A stretch of 64,000 nucleotides of DNA, taken from Streptomyces sp. CB01580 (GTDB taxonomy: Bacteria > Actinomycetota > Actinomycetes > Streptomycetales > Streptomycetaceae). Both the position numbers and the translations under genes were made by a program. The notes beneath the pieces were generated by a model. That model saw only the letters and a list, made by a program, of their open reading frames with translations. It searched no databases and was not told the DNA's origin. Shown one piece after another: positions 25,801 through 35,073 of the stretch; within the stretch, counting starts at the first letter, position 1; each line of letters begins with the position of its first letter. The DNA is taken from the NCBI RefSeq assembly GCF_001905795.1, contig NZ_LIXJ01000002.1:507853-571852 (forward strand). Reading direction: 5' to 3'.

Positions 25801-26736
25801 TCAGGCCAGCAGGCCGGAGCTCCTCCACAGCCTGCGTCCCAGCCCGTTCAGCACCCCGATGTCGTCGAAGAAGTCCGTCAGCCGCTTCGCGCCGTTCTGC
25901 ATGACCTCCGCCCGGTGGCGGCTCGCCTTCACCTGGGCGACGGCCTCGCGGCGGTCCAGGCCGACGTTCTCGTACACCTGCGGGTTGACGAAGCAGACGG
26001 AGAAGACGCGGGCCGCCTCGCCGCAGCTGAGCCGGGTCAGTTCGCGTTCCCAGCGCGGGGCGGTCACCATCTGGCGGCGCAGTTCCTCGCGCGCGTACCG
26101 GACGTGCCGGGCCTCCTCGACCACGTGGATGCGGGTCACGCCACGCACCAGCGGCTGGACGCGCTCGTCCGGGAAGGTCAGGCGCTGCATCCAGTCGAGG
26201 ATCTCCTCGCCGAGCAGGGTCGCCGCGAACGAGCCGGGCGTGGTGGAGACGGTCTTCAGCACCCGCGCGAGGTTGTGATAGACGCGCGGTACGGGGTAGT
26301 CGGGCGCCCCGCTCCACTTGATCATGCGGCCGAACATCATCGAGTGCCGGCACTCGTCGGCTATCTCGGTGAGCGCGTAGCGGACGTGGTCGCTGGTCAC
26401 CGGCCGGTCGTAGATGTGCCGGACCAGCAGCTGCATGAGGATGATCTCGAACCAGATGCCGAGCGAGGCCAGCGACGCCGCCTCGTGCCGGGACAGGTCG
26501 AGCCGCTGCTCCTCGGACATCCGCCGCCACAGCGGGGTGTCGTAGAGCGAGACGAGCTCGGGCGGCCAGTGCCACTTGCCGTCCTCGGGCGGCGAGCCCC
26601 AGTCGAGCTCCTTGTCCGGATCGAAGGAGTGCTTGGCCGAGGAGTCGAGCAGGCGCGCGGCGATCTGTTCGCGGTCCCGGAGCGGGCCGATCGCGTCGCG
26701 GAGCAGCCGCACGTCACGTTCGGTCACTGGAGTCAT
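25801..26736 (-). CDS. AurF-type diiron oxygenase
   Basis: 311 residues. The four-helix diiron core shows Glu/His ligand motifs of the AurF (p-aminobenzoate N-oxygenase) family: EIADECRHSMMFGR and IHVVEEARHVRYAREE. AurF oxidises aryl amines to nitro compounds; homologues oxidise other substrates, so the exact reaction is not known. The ATG at 26736 is chosen by family start similarity and GAGAGG upstream; a longer reading begins in the promoter. It is divergent from a second diiron protein (26996) and upstream of tetR. No biosynthetic cluster surrounds it. Confidence 0.85.
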   Translation of the reverse strand: MTPVTERDVRLLRDAIGPLRDREQIAARLLDSSAKHSFDPDKELDWGSPPEDGKWHWPPELVSLYDTPLWRRMSEEQRLDLSRHEAASLASLGIWFEIILMQLLVRHIYDRPVTSDHVRYALTEIADECRHSMMFGRMIKWSGAPDYPVPRVYHNLARVLKTVSTTPGSFAATLLGEEILDWMQRLTFPDERVQPLVRGVTRIHVVEEARHVRYAREELRRQMVTAPRWERELTRLSCGEAARVFSVCFVNPQVYENVGLDRREAVAQVKASRHRAEVMQNGAKRLTDFFDDIGVLNGLGRRLWRSSGLLA

Positions 26737-26855
26737 GGCGGGGGTACCTCTCACAAGGGCGACAAGAGGGATGAAGGTGGCAATGGGAAATCGGAGCGAG
26801 GGCGGAGATGGGGGCGGCCGGGGCGATCGGTCGGTGTTACCGGCGGTCACTCCTT

Positions 26856-26884
26856 ATAAGACTGCCTGTCAGTAAAGTCGTCAA
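26856..26884 (-). promoter_or_regulatory. promoter of the AurF-type gene with an operator in its spacer
   Basis: On the minus strand TTGACG (26879-26884), 17 bases and TCTTAT (26856-26861) make a sigma-70-like promoter. The spacer contains ACTGACAGGCAGT (26861-26873), a TetR-style palindrome. Its half-site TGACAGGCA recurs at 26944-26952, close to the divergent ferritin-like gene. Confidence 0.55.
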
Positions 26885-26995
26885 TCCCTTGCGCGCAACT
26901 TGTTGACCCGGTGTCTATCAGCGTGTGAACCTGCCAACCGATGTGACAGGCAAGGAACGTGACGGATTACGTACGCGAGGCGTGAGGAGCCGTCC

Positions 26996-28114
26996 ATGTC
27001 GACGCTCGACCTGTACACCACCGCCCCCGACGCACCGCTGTGGCAGGTGCCCGCCACCGGAGCCGCCCGCTTCAGCTGGGACTACGACGACGGCCGTGAA
27101 CGCCTGCTCGCCCTCTACCAGAAGGGCAAGGACAAGCAGTGGGACGGCAACAAGCGCATCGATTGGTCCCTGGAGGTCGACCCCTTGGACCCGCTCGGTG
27201 CGCCCGACGACGCCCTGACCCTGTACGGCACGCCGCACTGGGCGAAGATGACCGACAAGGACCGGGGCGAACTGCGCAAGCACTACGCCTCCTGGCAGTT
27301 CAGTCAGTTCCTCCACGGTGAACAGGGCGCCATGGTCTGCGCGGCCAGGATCGTGGAGTCCGTACCCGACCTCGACGCGAAGTTCTACTCCGCGACCCAG
27401 GCCATGGACGAGGCCCGGCACGCGGAGATATACGGCCGGTTCCTGCATGAGAAGATCGGGATGCTCTACCCGGTCAACGACAGCCTCCAGGCGCTGCTGG
27501 GCGACACCCTGCGCGACTCCCGCTGGGACATGCCGTACCTCGGCATGCAGGTTCTCATCGAAGGACTCGCCCTGGCCGCGTTCGGCATGATCCGCGACAC
27601 CACGGACAAGCCGCTGCCCAAGCAGATCCTCGCCTACGTCATGCAGGACGAGGCCCGCCATGTCGCCTTCGGGCGGATGGCGCTGCGCGACTACTACGGG
27701 CAACTGAGCGATGCCGAGCGCCGTGAGCGCGAGGAGTTCGTCATCGAGGGCTGCTACCTGATGCGGGACCGGCTCCGGGGCGTCGAGGTGCTGGAGAACT
27801 TCGGCATAGGCAAGGAGGAGGCGCACGCGCTGTCCGAGCGTTCGCCGTTCCTCCAGCTCTTCCGCAGGCTGCTGTTCAGCCGGATCGTGCCGTGCGTCAA
27901 GGACATCGGGCTGTGGGGCGAACGGCTCCAGCAGGCGTACGTGGACATGGGCGTCCTCGAACTCGGCGACACCAACCTGGACCTGCTGATGACCCAGGAC
28001 GAGGAACTGGCCGAGCGACTGGACCGGGAACGCTTCGCGGCGGAGGAGAGCGCCCGGGTCGCCGAGGTCGAGGAGGCGGTGGCGCACGGCGCGTCGAGCA
28101 CGCAGGGGGAGTAG
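26996..28114 (+). CDS. ferritin-like diiron domain protein
   Basis: 372 residues. Ferritin-like carboxylate-bridged diiron motifs: LHGEQGAM, then MDEARHAEIYGR, then MQDEARHVAFGR. Two Glu-x2-(Arg)-His ligand pairs are thus present in the order expected for the family. Function unknown; such proteins are often oxygenases or desaturase-like. The ATG has GAGGAG upstream. It is transcribed away from the AurF-type gene, with a shared 259-bp control region holding repeated TGACAGGCA half-sites, so the two are probably co-regulated. Confidence 0.8.
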   Translation: MSTLDLYTTAPDAPLWQVPATGAARFSWDYDDGRERLLALYQKGKDKQWDGNKRIDWSLEVDPLDPLGAPDDALTLYGTPHWAKMTDKDRGELRKHYASWQFSQFLHGEQGAMVCAARIVESVPDLDAKFYSATQAMDEARHAEIYGRFLHEKIGMLYPVNDSLQALLGDTLRDSRWDMPYLGMQVLIEGLALAAFGMIRDTTDKPLPKQILAYVMQDEARHVAFGRMALRDYYGQLSDAERREREEFVIEGCYLMRDRLRGVEVLENFGIGKEEAHALSERSPFLQLFRRLLFSRIVPCVKDIGLWGERLQQAYVDMGVLELGDTNLDLLMTQDEELAERLDRERFAAEESARVAEVEEAVAHGASSTQGE

Positions 28115-28162
28115 CGCGGGCGGGCCTCCGGCGTGCCGGCCGGGGGCGGGACCCGCCCGCGC
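28114..28162. terminator. hairpin between the ferritin-like and hydrolase genes
   Basis: GCGCGGGCGGG (28114-28124) pairs perfectly with CCCGCCCGCGC (28152-28162). The left arm touches the last base of the ferritin-like gene stop. It sits between convergent genes. Confidence 0.65.
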
Positions 28163-28215
28163 GCAACGCGTGGGCCCGGTGGGCGCCCGGGGCCGTCGCC
28201 CCCGCGCTCACCGGC

Positions 28216-29097
28216 TCAGAGTCGCGCGACGAACCCCCGTACCAGCTCCGCCACCCGCTCGGGGGCCTCCAGCAGCATCGCGTGCGTCGCCTCGATGCCC
28301 TCGACGGTGATGCCCGCCCGCTCGGACGCCAGCTCCGCCAGATCCCGGGCCAGGCCGTGCCCGTACGCCTCCGTCATCCCGTCCAGCCACTCCATGCCGG
28401 GGGTCGCCGGTACCCGGTGCAGGGCCCGGACCAGCAGCAGCGGACAGGGGACGCGGCGGAACAACGCGAAGAGATCGAGGGCGTCCATGGCGTCCAGCAT
28501 CTCCAGGGCGCACTCCCGCTCCGGCAGCAACTGCCACCCACCGTCCGGGAGTTCACGCACGGACGCGCGGAACGACGCCTCCGCCCGCTCGTACGGAATG
28601 CCCAGCCCCACGCTGTACGCGGCCTGCTGCTCCACGTACTCCGCGGGCATCCGCAGCCCCGCCGAGGCCCGTGCCATGGCCCCGATGTCGGCCAGCCGAC
28701 GCGCCACCTCGTCCGGGTCCATCCCCGGGTACTGCGCGGGCGTGCCCCACCAGAAGCCGTCCAGGTCCACGGCTCCCGGCACGCGGTCCGGCCGCTCGAC
28801 GGCGTACGAGGCGGCCACCATCCCGCCCAGCGAGTGCCCGACCGGGACCACCGGGCCCGCGATCCCCAGGGCGTTCAGCGTCTCGTCCAGGTCGTCCAGC
28901 ACCGCGTCGAACGACCACGACGAGGCGGTGCCGAGGCCGTGCCCGGGCAGGTCGACGGCGAGCACCCGGTGACCGGGGCCGAGGTGCGGCACCACGGCGT
29001 CCCAGTCGGCGAGGGAGCGCGAGGCGGCGTGCAGGAGAAGAAGGACCGGCCCGCCGTCGGAGCCGCCACCGTGATCGCGTAAGTGAAGAACAGTCAT
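28216..29097 (-). CDS. alpha/beta hydrolase
   Basis: 293 residues. Oxyanion region LLLLHAASRSLADW, nucleophile elbow VGHSLGGMVAA (Ser), and a C-terminal catalytic His in GIEATHAMLLEAPERV. Cytosolic, with no signal peptide. Substrate not predictable from sequence; esterases, haloperoxidase-like and C-C hydrolases share this pattern. The start is set at the ATG with the family beginning (MTVLHLRDHGG). Same strand as the amidase, 115 bp downstream. Confidence 0.85.
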   Translation of the reverse strand: MTVLHLRDHGGGSDGGPVLLLLHAASRSLADWDAVVPHLGPGHRVLAVDLPGHGLGTASSWSFDAVLDDLDETLNALGIAGPVVPVGHSLGGMVAASYAVERPDRVPGAVDLDGFWWGTPAQYPGMDPDEVARRLADIGAMARASAGLRMPAEYVEQQAAYSVGLGIPYERAEASFRASVRELPDGGWQLLPERECALEMLDAMDALDLFALFRRVPCPLLLVRALHRVPATPGMEWLDGMTEAYGHGLARDLAELASERAGITVEGIEATHAMLLEAPERVAELVRGFVARL

Positions 29098-29212
29098 GCG
29101 ACCACGGTAGGGCGTGGAAAACGGAGCGAGATCATCCGACGGCACGACGGAACGGGGCCTTCTCCGGGGCCATAATGGATGTGCGCCGTCCGTCGGGACC
29201 GGACGTCGTGTG

Positions 29213-30367
29213 TCATGACCGCACGGTGGACAGCGCGTCCTGCGCCGCACGGGCCGTTTCGACCAGCGAGACGTCCGCCCCGTGCTCCGCGACCAATTGC
29301 AGACCCACCGGGCAGCCGTCCGCCGTGAAACCGGCCGGTATGGTCGCGGCGGGATGCCCGCTGAGGTTGAACGCCCAGGTCAGGGCCGTCGAGTAGACCT
29401 CGCCGGGACCGTCGTGGCCGTGCGGACGGTTCGGGGTGGTCGGGCTGAGCAGCAGTGGCACGCGGGCGAACAGCGCGTCCAGTCGGCGGTCGTTCTCGCG
29501 CCGCAGTTCGCGGGCGTACGGGGTCGGCTCCCCGCCCCGGACCTCACGCCATGCCTCCCGGGGGTCGAGCAGGTCGCACGTGCGGTCCGTCGGTCGCACC
29601 ACGCCGGCCGCCACCAGGCGGTCCACGGCGCGCCGGACCACGGCCGCGACCTCCGGTTCGACGTCCGCGTGTCCCAGGTCCGGACTGAAGACGGCCGGGA
29701 CCGGGAGGGCGGGCGCCGCCTGCGGGTTCGGGCCGGGGACGCGGTGGCGGTGTCCGCCCGGGACGGTCGGCAGGCCCTCCGGGTCCCGGCCGCGGTCCGC
29801 GTCCAGTACGCAGCGCAGGTACGTCAGGGCCCCGGCCGCCGAGCGTGTCAGCACTCCGGCGGAGGCGAGCCCGGTCCGGTCGGGCGAGGGCAGCAGACCG
29901 TTCGTCGTCTTCAGGCCGAACACCCCGCACCATGCCGCCGGGATCCGTACCGAACCCGCCCCGTCGCTCCCGGTGGCCAGCGGCACCATGTCCGCCGCGA
30001 CCGCCACCGCCGAGCCCGCCGAGGACCCGCCCGGGGTGCGGTCGGCCCGCCACGGGTTGACCGTACGGCCGTGGGCGCCCAGCCCCCATGTCTGCCAGGG
30101 CGTGCCGGGGCCGGGCACCGAGGTCGAGCCGACCGGCACCGCGCCGGCCGCGATCAGCCGTCGGGCCGCGTACGAGCGGATCCCGGCCCGTCCCTTGACG
30201 GCGAACGGCAGGGCGCCCAGCGGGAGGTGGGCGGCGCGTTCCGCGTCCGCGACCGCCTGCTCGTGCCACACCTCGACGAACGCGGACAGACGCGGGTCGT
30301 CCCGCCCGATCCGCTCCAGCGCCGAGACCACCGCGCCCGCATCGCCCGTACCGGTCATGTGCGTCAC
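29213..30367 (-). CDS. amidase-signature family hydrolase
   Basis: 384 residues, shorter than the usual 450-500. The Ser-cisSer-Lys triad can be placed: K58 in [10 protein letters not shown], cis-Ser near S115/S116 in [11 protein letters not shown], and nucleophile S139 in [13 protein letters not shown]. The family hydrolyses amide bonds of diverse small compounds. It starts at GTG 30367, or three codons later at an ATG; GGGGGTG precedes both. It is downstream of the PBP gene (66 bp) on the same strand but probably unrelated to it. Confidence 0.88.
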   Translation of the reverse strand: MTHMTGTGDAGAVVSALERIGRDDPRLSAFVEVWHEQAVADAERAAHLPLGALPFAVKGRAGIRSYAARRLIAAGAVPVGSTSVPGPGTPWQTWGLGAHGRTVNPWRADRTPGGSSAGSAVAVAADMVPLATGSDGAGSVRIPAAWCGVFGLKTTNGLLPSPDRTGLASAGVLTRSAAGALTYLRCVLDADRGRDPEGLPTVPGGHRHRVPGPNPQAAPALPVPAVFSPDLGHADVEPEVAAVVRRAVDRLVAAGVVRPTDRTCDLLDPREAWREVRGGEPTPYARELRRENDRRLDALFARVPLLLSPTTPNRPHGHDGPGEVYSTALTWAFNLSGHPAATIPAGFTADGCPVGLQLVAEHGADVSLVETARAAQDALSTVRS

Positions 30368-30433
30368 GCGGTCACCCCCGTATTCGCCGCGCGGACCCGT
30401 ATTCGCCGCACGGTCCCCGTATCCGCCGCGCGG

Positions 30434-31900
30434 TCAGTCTCGCAGGGTGCCCAGGGCGGCTTCCATCACGGAACGCGCGATCGGGGCGGCGCTGCCGCCG
30501 CCGCTGATGTCGGCCCGGTGGGCGGCGGCGTCCTCCACGACCACGGCGACCGCGACGGCCGGACGGCCCGAGCCCGGCGACTGCGCCCAGGAGATGAACC
30601 AGGCATACGGCAGGCCCGAGTTGTCGACGCCGTGCTGCGCGGTGCCGGTCTTGCCGCCCACGGTCACGCCGTCGATCGCGGCGTTGGAACCGGTGCCGCG
30701 TTCCACGACGTCGACCATCATCTCGCGCAGCAGCATCGCCGTACGCGGGTTCATCGCCCGCCGGTAGGTGCGCGGATCGTACCGGTGGACCACCGAGCCG
30801 CTCCTCGTGGTCGTACGGTCCACGAGATACGGGTACTTGAGGTCGCCGCCGTTCGCCACGGCCGAGGCGACCATCGCCATCTGGAGCGGGGTCGCCGTCG
30901 TGTCGAACTGCCCGATCGACGACAGCGCCAGCTGGTCGTCGCTCATCTCGGTGTCGAAGTTGCTCCTGGCCACCCCGGACGGGATCCGCAGCCCGGTGTC
31001 GTCGAAGCCGAACCGCCGTGCCGCGTCGACCATGCCGTCCAGGCCGACCCGTACCCCCAGTTCGGCCATCACGGTGTTGCAGGAGACCCGGATCGCCTCG
31101 GCCAGCGAGGCGTTCTCGCAGTCCTCCGCCTCGTTGGGGAGCGTGGTCCGGGTGCCGGGCAGCACGTACGGCGACGGGGTGTCGGTCCCGGCGTCGGGAT
31201 CGACGACCACGTTCGCGTCGAGCGCCGCCGCCGCGGTCACGATCTTGAAGGTGGAACCCGGTGGATAGGTCTGCCGGATCGCCCGGTTGAGCATCGGCAG
31301 GCTCTTGTCCGCGTTCAGCCGCCGCCAGGCGTCGGTGGCGGACGGACCGGTGCCGGAGATCAGCCCCGGATCGTACGAAGGGGTCGAGACCAGGGCCAGG
31401 ATCCTGCCGGTCGAGGGCTCGACGGCGGCGACCGCCCCCCGTCGCCCGTCGAGCCCCTCGTAGGCGGCGCGCTGCATCGAGGCGTCGATCGTGGTGACCA
31501 CGTTGCCGCCGGGCTGCCGGCTCCGGGTGATCTCGTTCCACAACGGGAACGGGGCGAGCGCCGAGTCGGTCCCGGACAGGACGCCGTCCTCGGCGTGCTC
31601 GATCAGAGTGGTGCCGTACGTCTGCGAGGCGTAGCCGGTCACCGGCGCGTACACGGGACCGTCGCGGTAGGTGCGTTCGTACGCGAGCTGCTCGCCGGTG
31701 TTCCTGGAGCCGGTGACGGACGTCCCGCCGACCAGGATGTCGCCGCGCGCCTGGCTGTAACGAGTGATCGTGAGGCGGCGGTTGGCGGGGTTCTCGTCGA
31801 GGCTGTCGGCCTCGAAGACCTGGATGCGCGCCGCGTTCAGCAGCAGGGCCACCAGCAGCAGCAGGCAGAGGGCGGCGGCACGGCGGATGCAGCGGATCAC
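30434..31900 (-). CDS. class B penicillin-binding protein (PBP2-type), SEDS partner
   Basis: 488 residues. An N-terminal membrane anchor (AAALCLLLLVALLLNAA), a short dimerisation region and a transpeptidase domain with S216-x2-K219 (GSTFK), S273-C-N275 and K417-T-G419 (GGKTGT) are all intact. It cross-links peptidoglycan outside the membrane. GTG 31900 overlaps the SEDS gene stop (GTGA), so polymerase and transpeptidase are made together. From synteny it corresponds to the PBP beside S. coelicolor sfr (SCO5301), whose pair is non-essential and linked to sporulation; this assignment is by memory. Confidence 0.92.
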   Translation of the reverse strand: MIRCIRRAAALCLLLLVALLLNAARIQVFEADSLDENPANRRLTITRYSQARGDILVGGTSVTGSRNTGEQLAYERTYRDGPVYAPVTGYASQTYGTTLIEHAEDGVLSGTDSALAPFPLWNEITRSRQPGGNVVTTIDASMQRAAYEGLDGRRGAVAAVEPSTGRILALVSTPSYDPGLISGTGPSATDAWRRLNADKSLPMLNRAIRQTYPPGSTFKIVTAAAALDANVVVDPDAGTDTPSPYVLPGTRTTLPNEAEDCENASLAEAIRVSCNTVMAELGVRVGLDGMVDAARRFGFDDTGLRIPSGVARSNFDTEMSDDQLALSSIGQFDTTATPLQMAMVASAVANGGDLKYPYLVDRTTTRSGSVVHRYDPRTYRRAMNPRTAMLLREMMVDVVERGTGSNAAIDGVTVGGKTGTAQHGVDNSGLPYAWFISWAQSPGSGRPAVAVAVVVEDAAAHRADISGGGSAAPIARSVMEAALGTLRD

Positions 31901-33366
31901 GGTACGTCCTCCGGTCCGGGCGGCGTGCCCTTCGGCCCCGGCCCCGGCCCGGCGCCCTTCGGCCCCGGCCCGGCGCCCTTCGGCCCGGGTGCCGGGTCCT
32001 TCGGTTCCGGCGCGATGACTCCGGTCTCCGCGTGGGCGGGCTGAGGGCGGCGGGCCTGGTCACTGAGCCGGATCAGCAGCGCCACGATGATCCAGTTGGT
32101 CACGACGGACGATCCGCCCTGCGCGAGGAACGGCATCGCCATGCCGGTCAGCGGGATCAGCCCCATCACCCCGCCCGCGATCACGAACACCTGGAGGGCC
32201 AGGATCGAGGCGAGGCCGATCGACAGCAGTCGCCCGAACGGGTCGCGCAGGGCCAGCCCGGCGCGGTAGCCGCGGGCCACGAGCAGCGCGTACAGCAGGA
32301 AGATCGCGGTCAGCCCGGTCAGGCCCAGTTCCTCGCCCGCGGTCGCCAGGATGAAGTCCGACCTGGTGGCGAAGCCGATGAGGATGGAGTGGCCGAGCCC
32401 GAGCCCGGTGCCGAGCATCCCGCCCGCGGCGAACGCGAACAGCGACTGGGCCAGCTGGCTGGGTCCCCGTCCGGCGGCGATGGTGGCGAACGGGTCGAGC
32501 CAGTCCTGGACCCGGCTGTGCACATGCGGTTCGAGGGAGCCGACGACGAACGCGCCCACCGCGGCCAGCAGCAGGCCCACCGCGATCCAGCCGGTCCGGC
32601 CGGTCGCCACGTACAGCATGATCACGAACAGGCCGAAGAAGAGCAGCGAGGTGCCGAGATCGCGCTCCAGGACCAGTACGCCGACACTGAGCACCCAGAT
32701 CGCCACGATCGGGCCGAGCACCCGGCCGGTGGGGAACTGGAGCCTCCAGATCCGGCGGCCGGTGAAGGCGAGGGCGTTGCGGTTCGCGGCGAGGTACGCG
32801 GCGAAGAACACGGCGAGCAGGATCTTGGCGAACTCGCCGGGCTGGAAGGAGAGTCCGCCGACCCGGATCCAGATCTTGGCCCCGTTCACCGCGGGGAAGA
32901 AGATCGGCAGGATCAGCAGGACCAGCGCGGTGGCGACCGAGAGATAGGCGTAGCGCTGGAGCACCCGGTGGTCGCGCAGGAAGACGACCACGACGATGAA
33001 CAGCGCCACGCCGAGCGTCGACCAGACCAGCTGGGTGGGTGCTGCCTGGTCCTTGGGCGTCTCCAGGTCGAGCCGGTAGATCAGCACCAGCCCCAGCCCG
33101 TTGAGCAGGACGGCGATGGGCAGGAGCAGCGGATCGGCGTACGGGGCGCGGAAGCGGACCGCGAGATGGGCGAGGAGGGCGAGCAGCCCCAGCCCGCCGC
33201 CGTATCCGGCCACGTCGGGCGGGACGGCGCCGTTCCTGGCCAGCCCGACGGCCGCGTAGCCGTAGACCGGGACGAGGACGGCACCGACGAGGAGCAGTAA
33301 CTCGACCCCGCGCCGCTTGGGCAGACGCAGAGCGGGCGGGGGTGTGTCCGCCGTCGTTACGGTCAT
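31897..33366 (-). CDS. sfr: SEDS-family peptidoglycan polymerase (FtsW/RodA/SpoVE), probable Sfr
   Basis: 489 residues with about twelve membrane helices. The SEDS signature is present in the last third: GMLGTGLGLGHSILIGFATRS-like region, then GLIPLTGMAMPFLAQGGSS. SEDS proteins polymerise glycan strands with a partner class B PBP, encoded next and overlapping. The cytosolic tail has repeats of GPKGAGP and is disordered. The ATG at 33366 has no ribosome site but a TACGTT hexamer lies nine bases upstream, which may mean a leaderless or short-leader mRNA. The symbol rests on neighbourhood and family, not on alignment. Confidence 0.85.
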   Translation of the reverse strand: MTVTTADTPPPALRLPKRRGVELLLLVGAVLVPVYGYAAVGLARNGAVPPDVAGYGGGLGLLALLAHLAVRFRAPYADPLLLPIAVLLNGLGLVLIYRLDLETPKDQAAPTQLVWSTLGVALFIVVVVFLRDHRVLQRYAYLSVATALVLLILPIFFPAVNGAKIWIRVGGLSFQPGEFAKILLAVFFAAYLAANRNALAFTGRRIWRLQFPTGRVLGPIVAIWVLSVGVLVLERDLGTSLLFFGLFVIMLYVATGRTGWIAVGLLLAAVGAFVVGSLEPHVHSRVQDWLDPFATIAAGRGPSQLAQSLFAFAAGGMLGTGLGLGHSILIGFATRSDFILATAGEELGLTGLTAIFLLYALLVARGYRAGLALRDPFGRLLSIGLASILALQVFVIAGGVMGLIPLTGMAMPFLAQGGSSVVTNWIIVALLIRLSDQARRPQPAHAETGVIAPEPKDPAPGPKGAGPGPKGAGPGPGPKGTPPGPEDVP

Positions 33367-33552
33367 GCCACGCAACGTAGCAAGACGCGAGGGTTATTTC
33401 CCTTATGTCATAGCGGGAATGTCAGCCGGGGACGCCGACCGGCACGGCGACCGGGATCGTCGGCCGTGCGTGTCGGTCGGGCACGGCAGCCAGGAACGCC
33501 GGCCGGGCACGGCGGTCGGACCCGGCGTCCGAAGTTCGTCCGCCGGGGCGTG

Positions 33553-35073
33553 TCAGCCGGGGTTCCCGTCCTGCGCTCTCGCGGTCGCGTCCCGTGCCGT
33601 CGCCTCGTCCGGCCGCCGTACGCGGTCCGCCGCCTCCCCCTCCGGCGGTCGGGCGCACGTCCCGTCGTCGTCCGGCCGTGCGTACTCCGGGAGCGTCAGG
33701 CGTGCCACCGCCCCGCCGCCGTCCGGGGCGTTGGCGAAGGTCAGCTCCGCGCCGATCACCGCGGCCTGCCCGACGGCGATGGTCAGCCCCAGGCCGTGCC
33801 CCTTGCCACCGCTCTCGGTACGGAACCGCTGCGGGCCGCCGTCCAGCAGGTACTCCGGGAAACCGGGCCCGTGATCGCGTACGGTCACCGTCGGCCCGTC
33901 CACCATCAGCAGCACCGGGGGCCGGCCGTGCTTGTGCGCGTTGGCGATCAGGTTGCCCAGCACCCGCTCGACCCGCCGTCTGTCGGTCTCGACCCGTACC
34001 GGCACGGGCAGCCGCGCGGGCGTGTGCTCCCGCCGCCGGGCGGCCCCGGCCGCCGTACCCGCGCCCGCCCCCGTCGCGGTCTTCCCGTGACGGACCTCGG
34101 TCTCCGTCCCGGACGCGCGCACCACGCGTTCGATGAGCGGCGCGAGTTCGAACACGTCGAGCTCGACCTGTTCCGTACGGGCGTCGAGCCGTGAGATCTC
34201 CAGCAGGTCCTCCGTCAGGGCCCGCATCGCGCTGACCCGGTCGCGCACCATCTCGGACGGCCGTCCGGGCGGCAGCAGCTCGGCGGCGGCCGTCAGACCG
34301 GTGAGCGGGGTGCGCAGTTCGTGCGCCACATCGGCGGTGAAACGCTGCTCGGCCAGCAGCTTGCGCTGGAGGGTGGAGGCCATGGTGTCCAGCGCGCCCG
34401 CGACGATCGCCACCTCGTCCTGCGGACGCGAGGGGTGCGCCGTGCGCGGGTCGTCGACCCGGGCGTCGAGGTCGCCCGCGCTGATCCGGCCGGCCACCCG
34501 GGCCGTCTGGTGCAGCCGCCGGGTGACCCGGGTGACGGCGAACGCGCCGACGAGCAGGGTGGCGCCCGTGGCCAGCACCGAGGAGCCGACGATCGCCCGG
34601 TCGAGCGCGTTGATCGTGCGGACGCTCTGGGCGTAGTCGACCGTCGTGGCCAGTGTCCCGCCGTCGGCCGGGGCGGCCGCCCACATGGCCGGACGCCCGT
34701 CGCGGTCGGCGACCAGCGTGCCGCGCTCGCCCCGGGCGGCCAGCGCGCTCAGGGCAGGGGGCAGCCCCGGCGGATCGATACCCGAGCCCGGCGGCAGCGC
34801 CTCGCCCGCCTCGTATGCGGTCGTGACCTCCGAAAGCCGGAACAACGCCTTCTCGCGGGCCTCGGCAACGGTCGTGCGGGTCACCTCCCCGTGCACCAGC
34901 ACGCTGAGCAGGGCGGCGAGGGCGCAGCACATCACCGTGATGAAGACGGCGGATTTCCAGGTGAGCGTCGCCGTCCAGGCCGGAATCCGCAGGCGCCGCG
35001 GCCCCCTACCGGCCCGTCCGCCGGATCCATGACGCCGGTCCGCCGCACCCCGCCGGAGGCCGTACGGTCTCAT
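33553..35073 (-). CDS. sensor histidine kinase
   Basis: 506 residues. TM1 (AVFITVMCCALAALLSVLV), an extracytoplasmic domain of about 100 residues, TM2 (GSSVLATGATLLVGAFAV), HAMP, an H-box FTADVAHELRTPLTGL, and an ATPase domain with N-box NLIANAHKHG and G-box GKGHGLGLTI. The C-terminus is charged and disordered. The start overlaps the lipoprotein stop (ATGA). No response-regulator gene lies on either side; only the distant single-domain regulator at 58.5 kb is in the window. The lipoprotein-kinase pairing recalls CseA/CseC of the SigE system, without CseB. Confidence 0.9.
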   Translation of the reverse strand: MRPYGLRRGAADRRHGSGGRAGRGPRRLRIPAWTATLTWKSAVFITVMCCALAALLSVLVHGEVTRTTVAEAREKALFRLSEVTTAYEAGEALPPGSGIDPPGLPPALSALAARGERGTLVADRDGRPAMWAAAPADGGTLATTVDYAQSVRTINALDRAIVGSSVLATGATLLVGAFAVTRVTRRLHQTARVAGRISAGDLDARVDDPRTAHPSRPQDEVAIVAGALDTMASTLQRKLLAEQRFTADVAHELRTPLTGLTAAAELLPPGRPSEMVRDRVSAMRALTEDLLEISRLDARTEQVELDVFELAPLIERVVRASGTETEVRHGKTATGAGAGTAAGAARRREHTPARLPVPVRVETDRRRVERVLGNLIANAHKHGRPPVLLMVDGPTVTVRDHGPGFPEYLLDGGPQRFRTESGGKGHGLGLTIAVGQAAVIGAELTFANAPDGGGAVARLTLPEYARPDDDGTCARPPEGEAADRVRRPDEATARDATARAQDGNPG

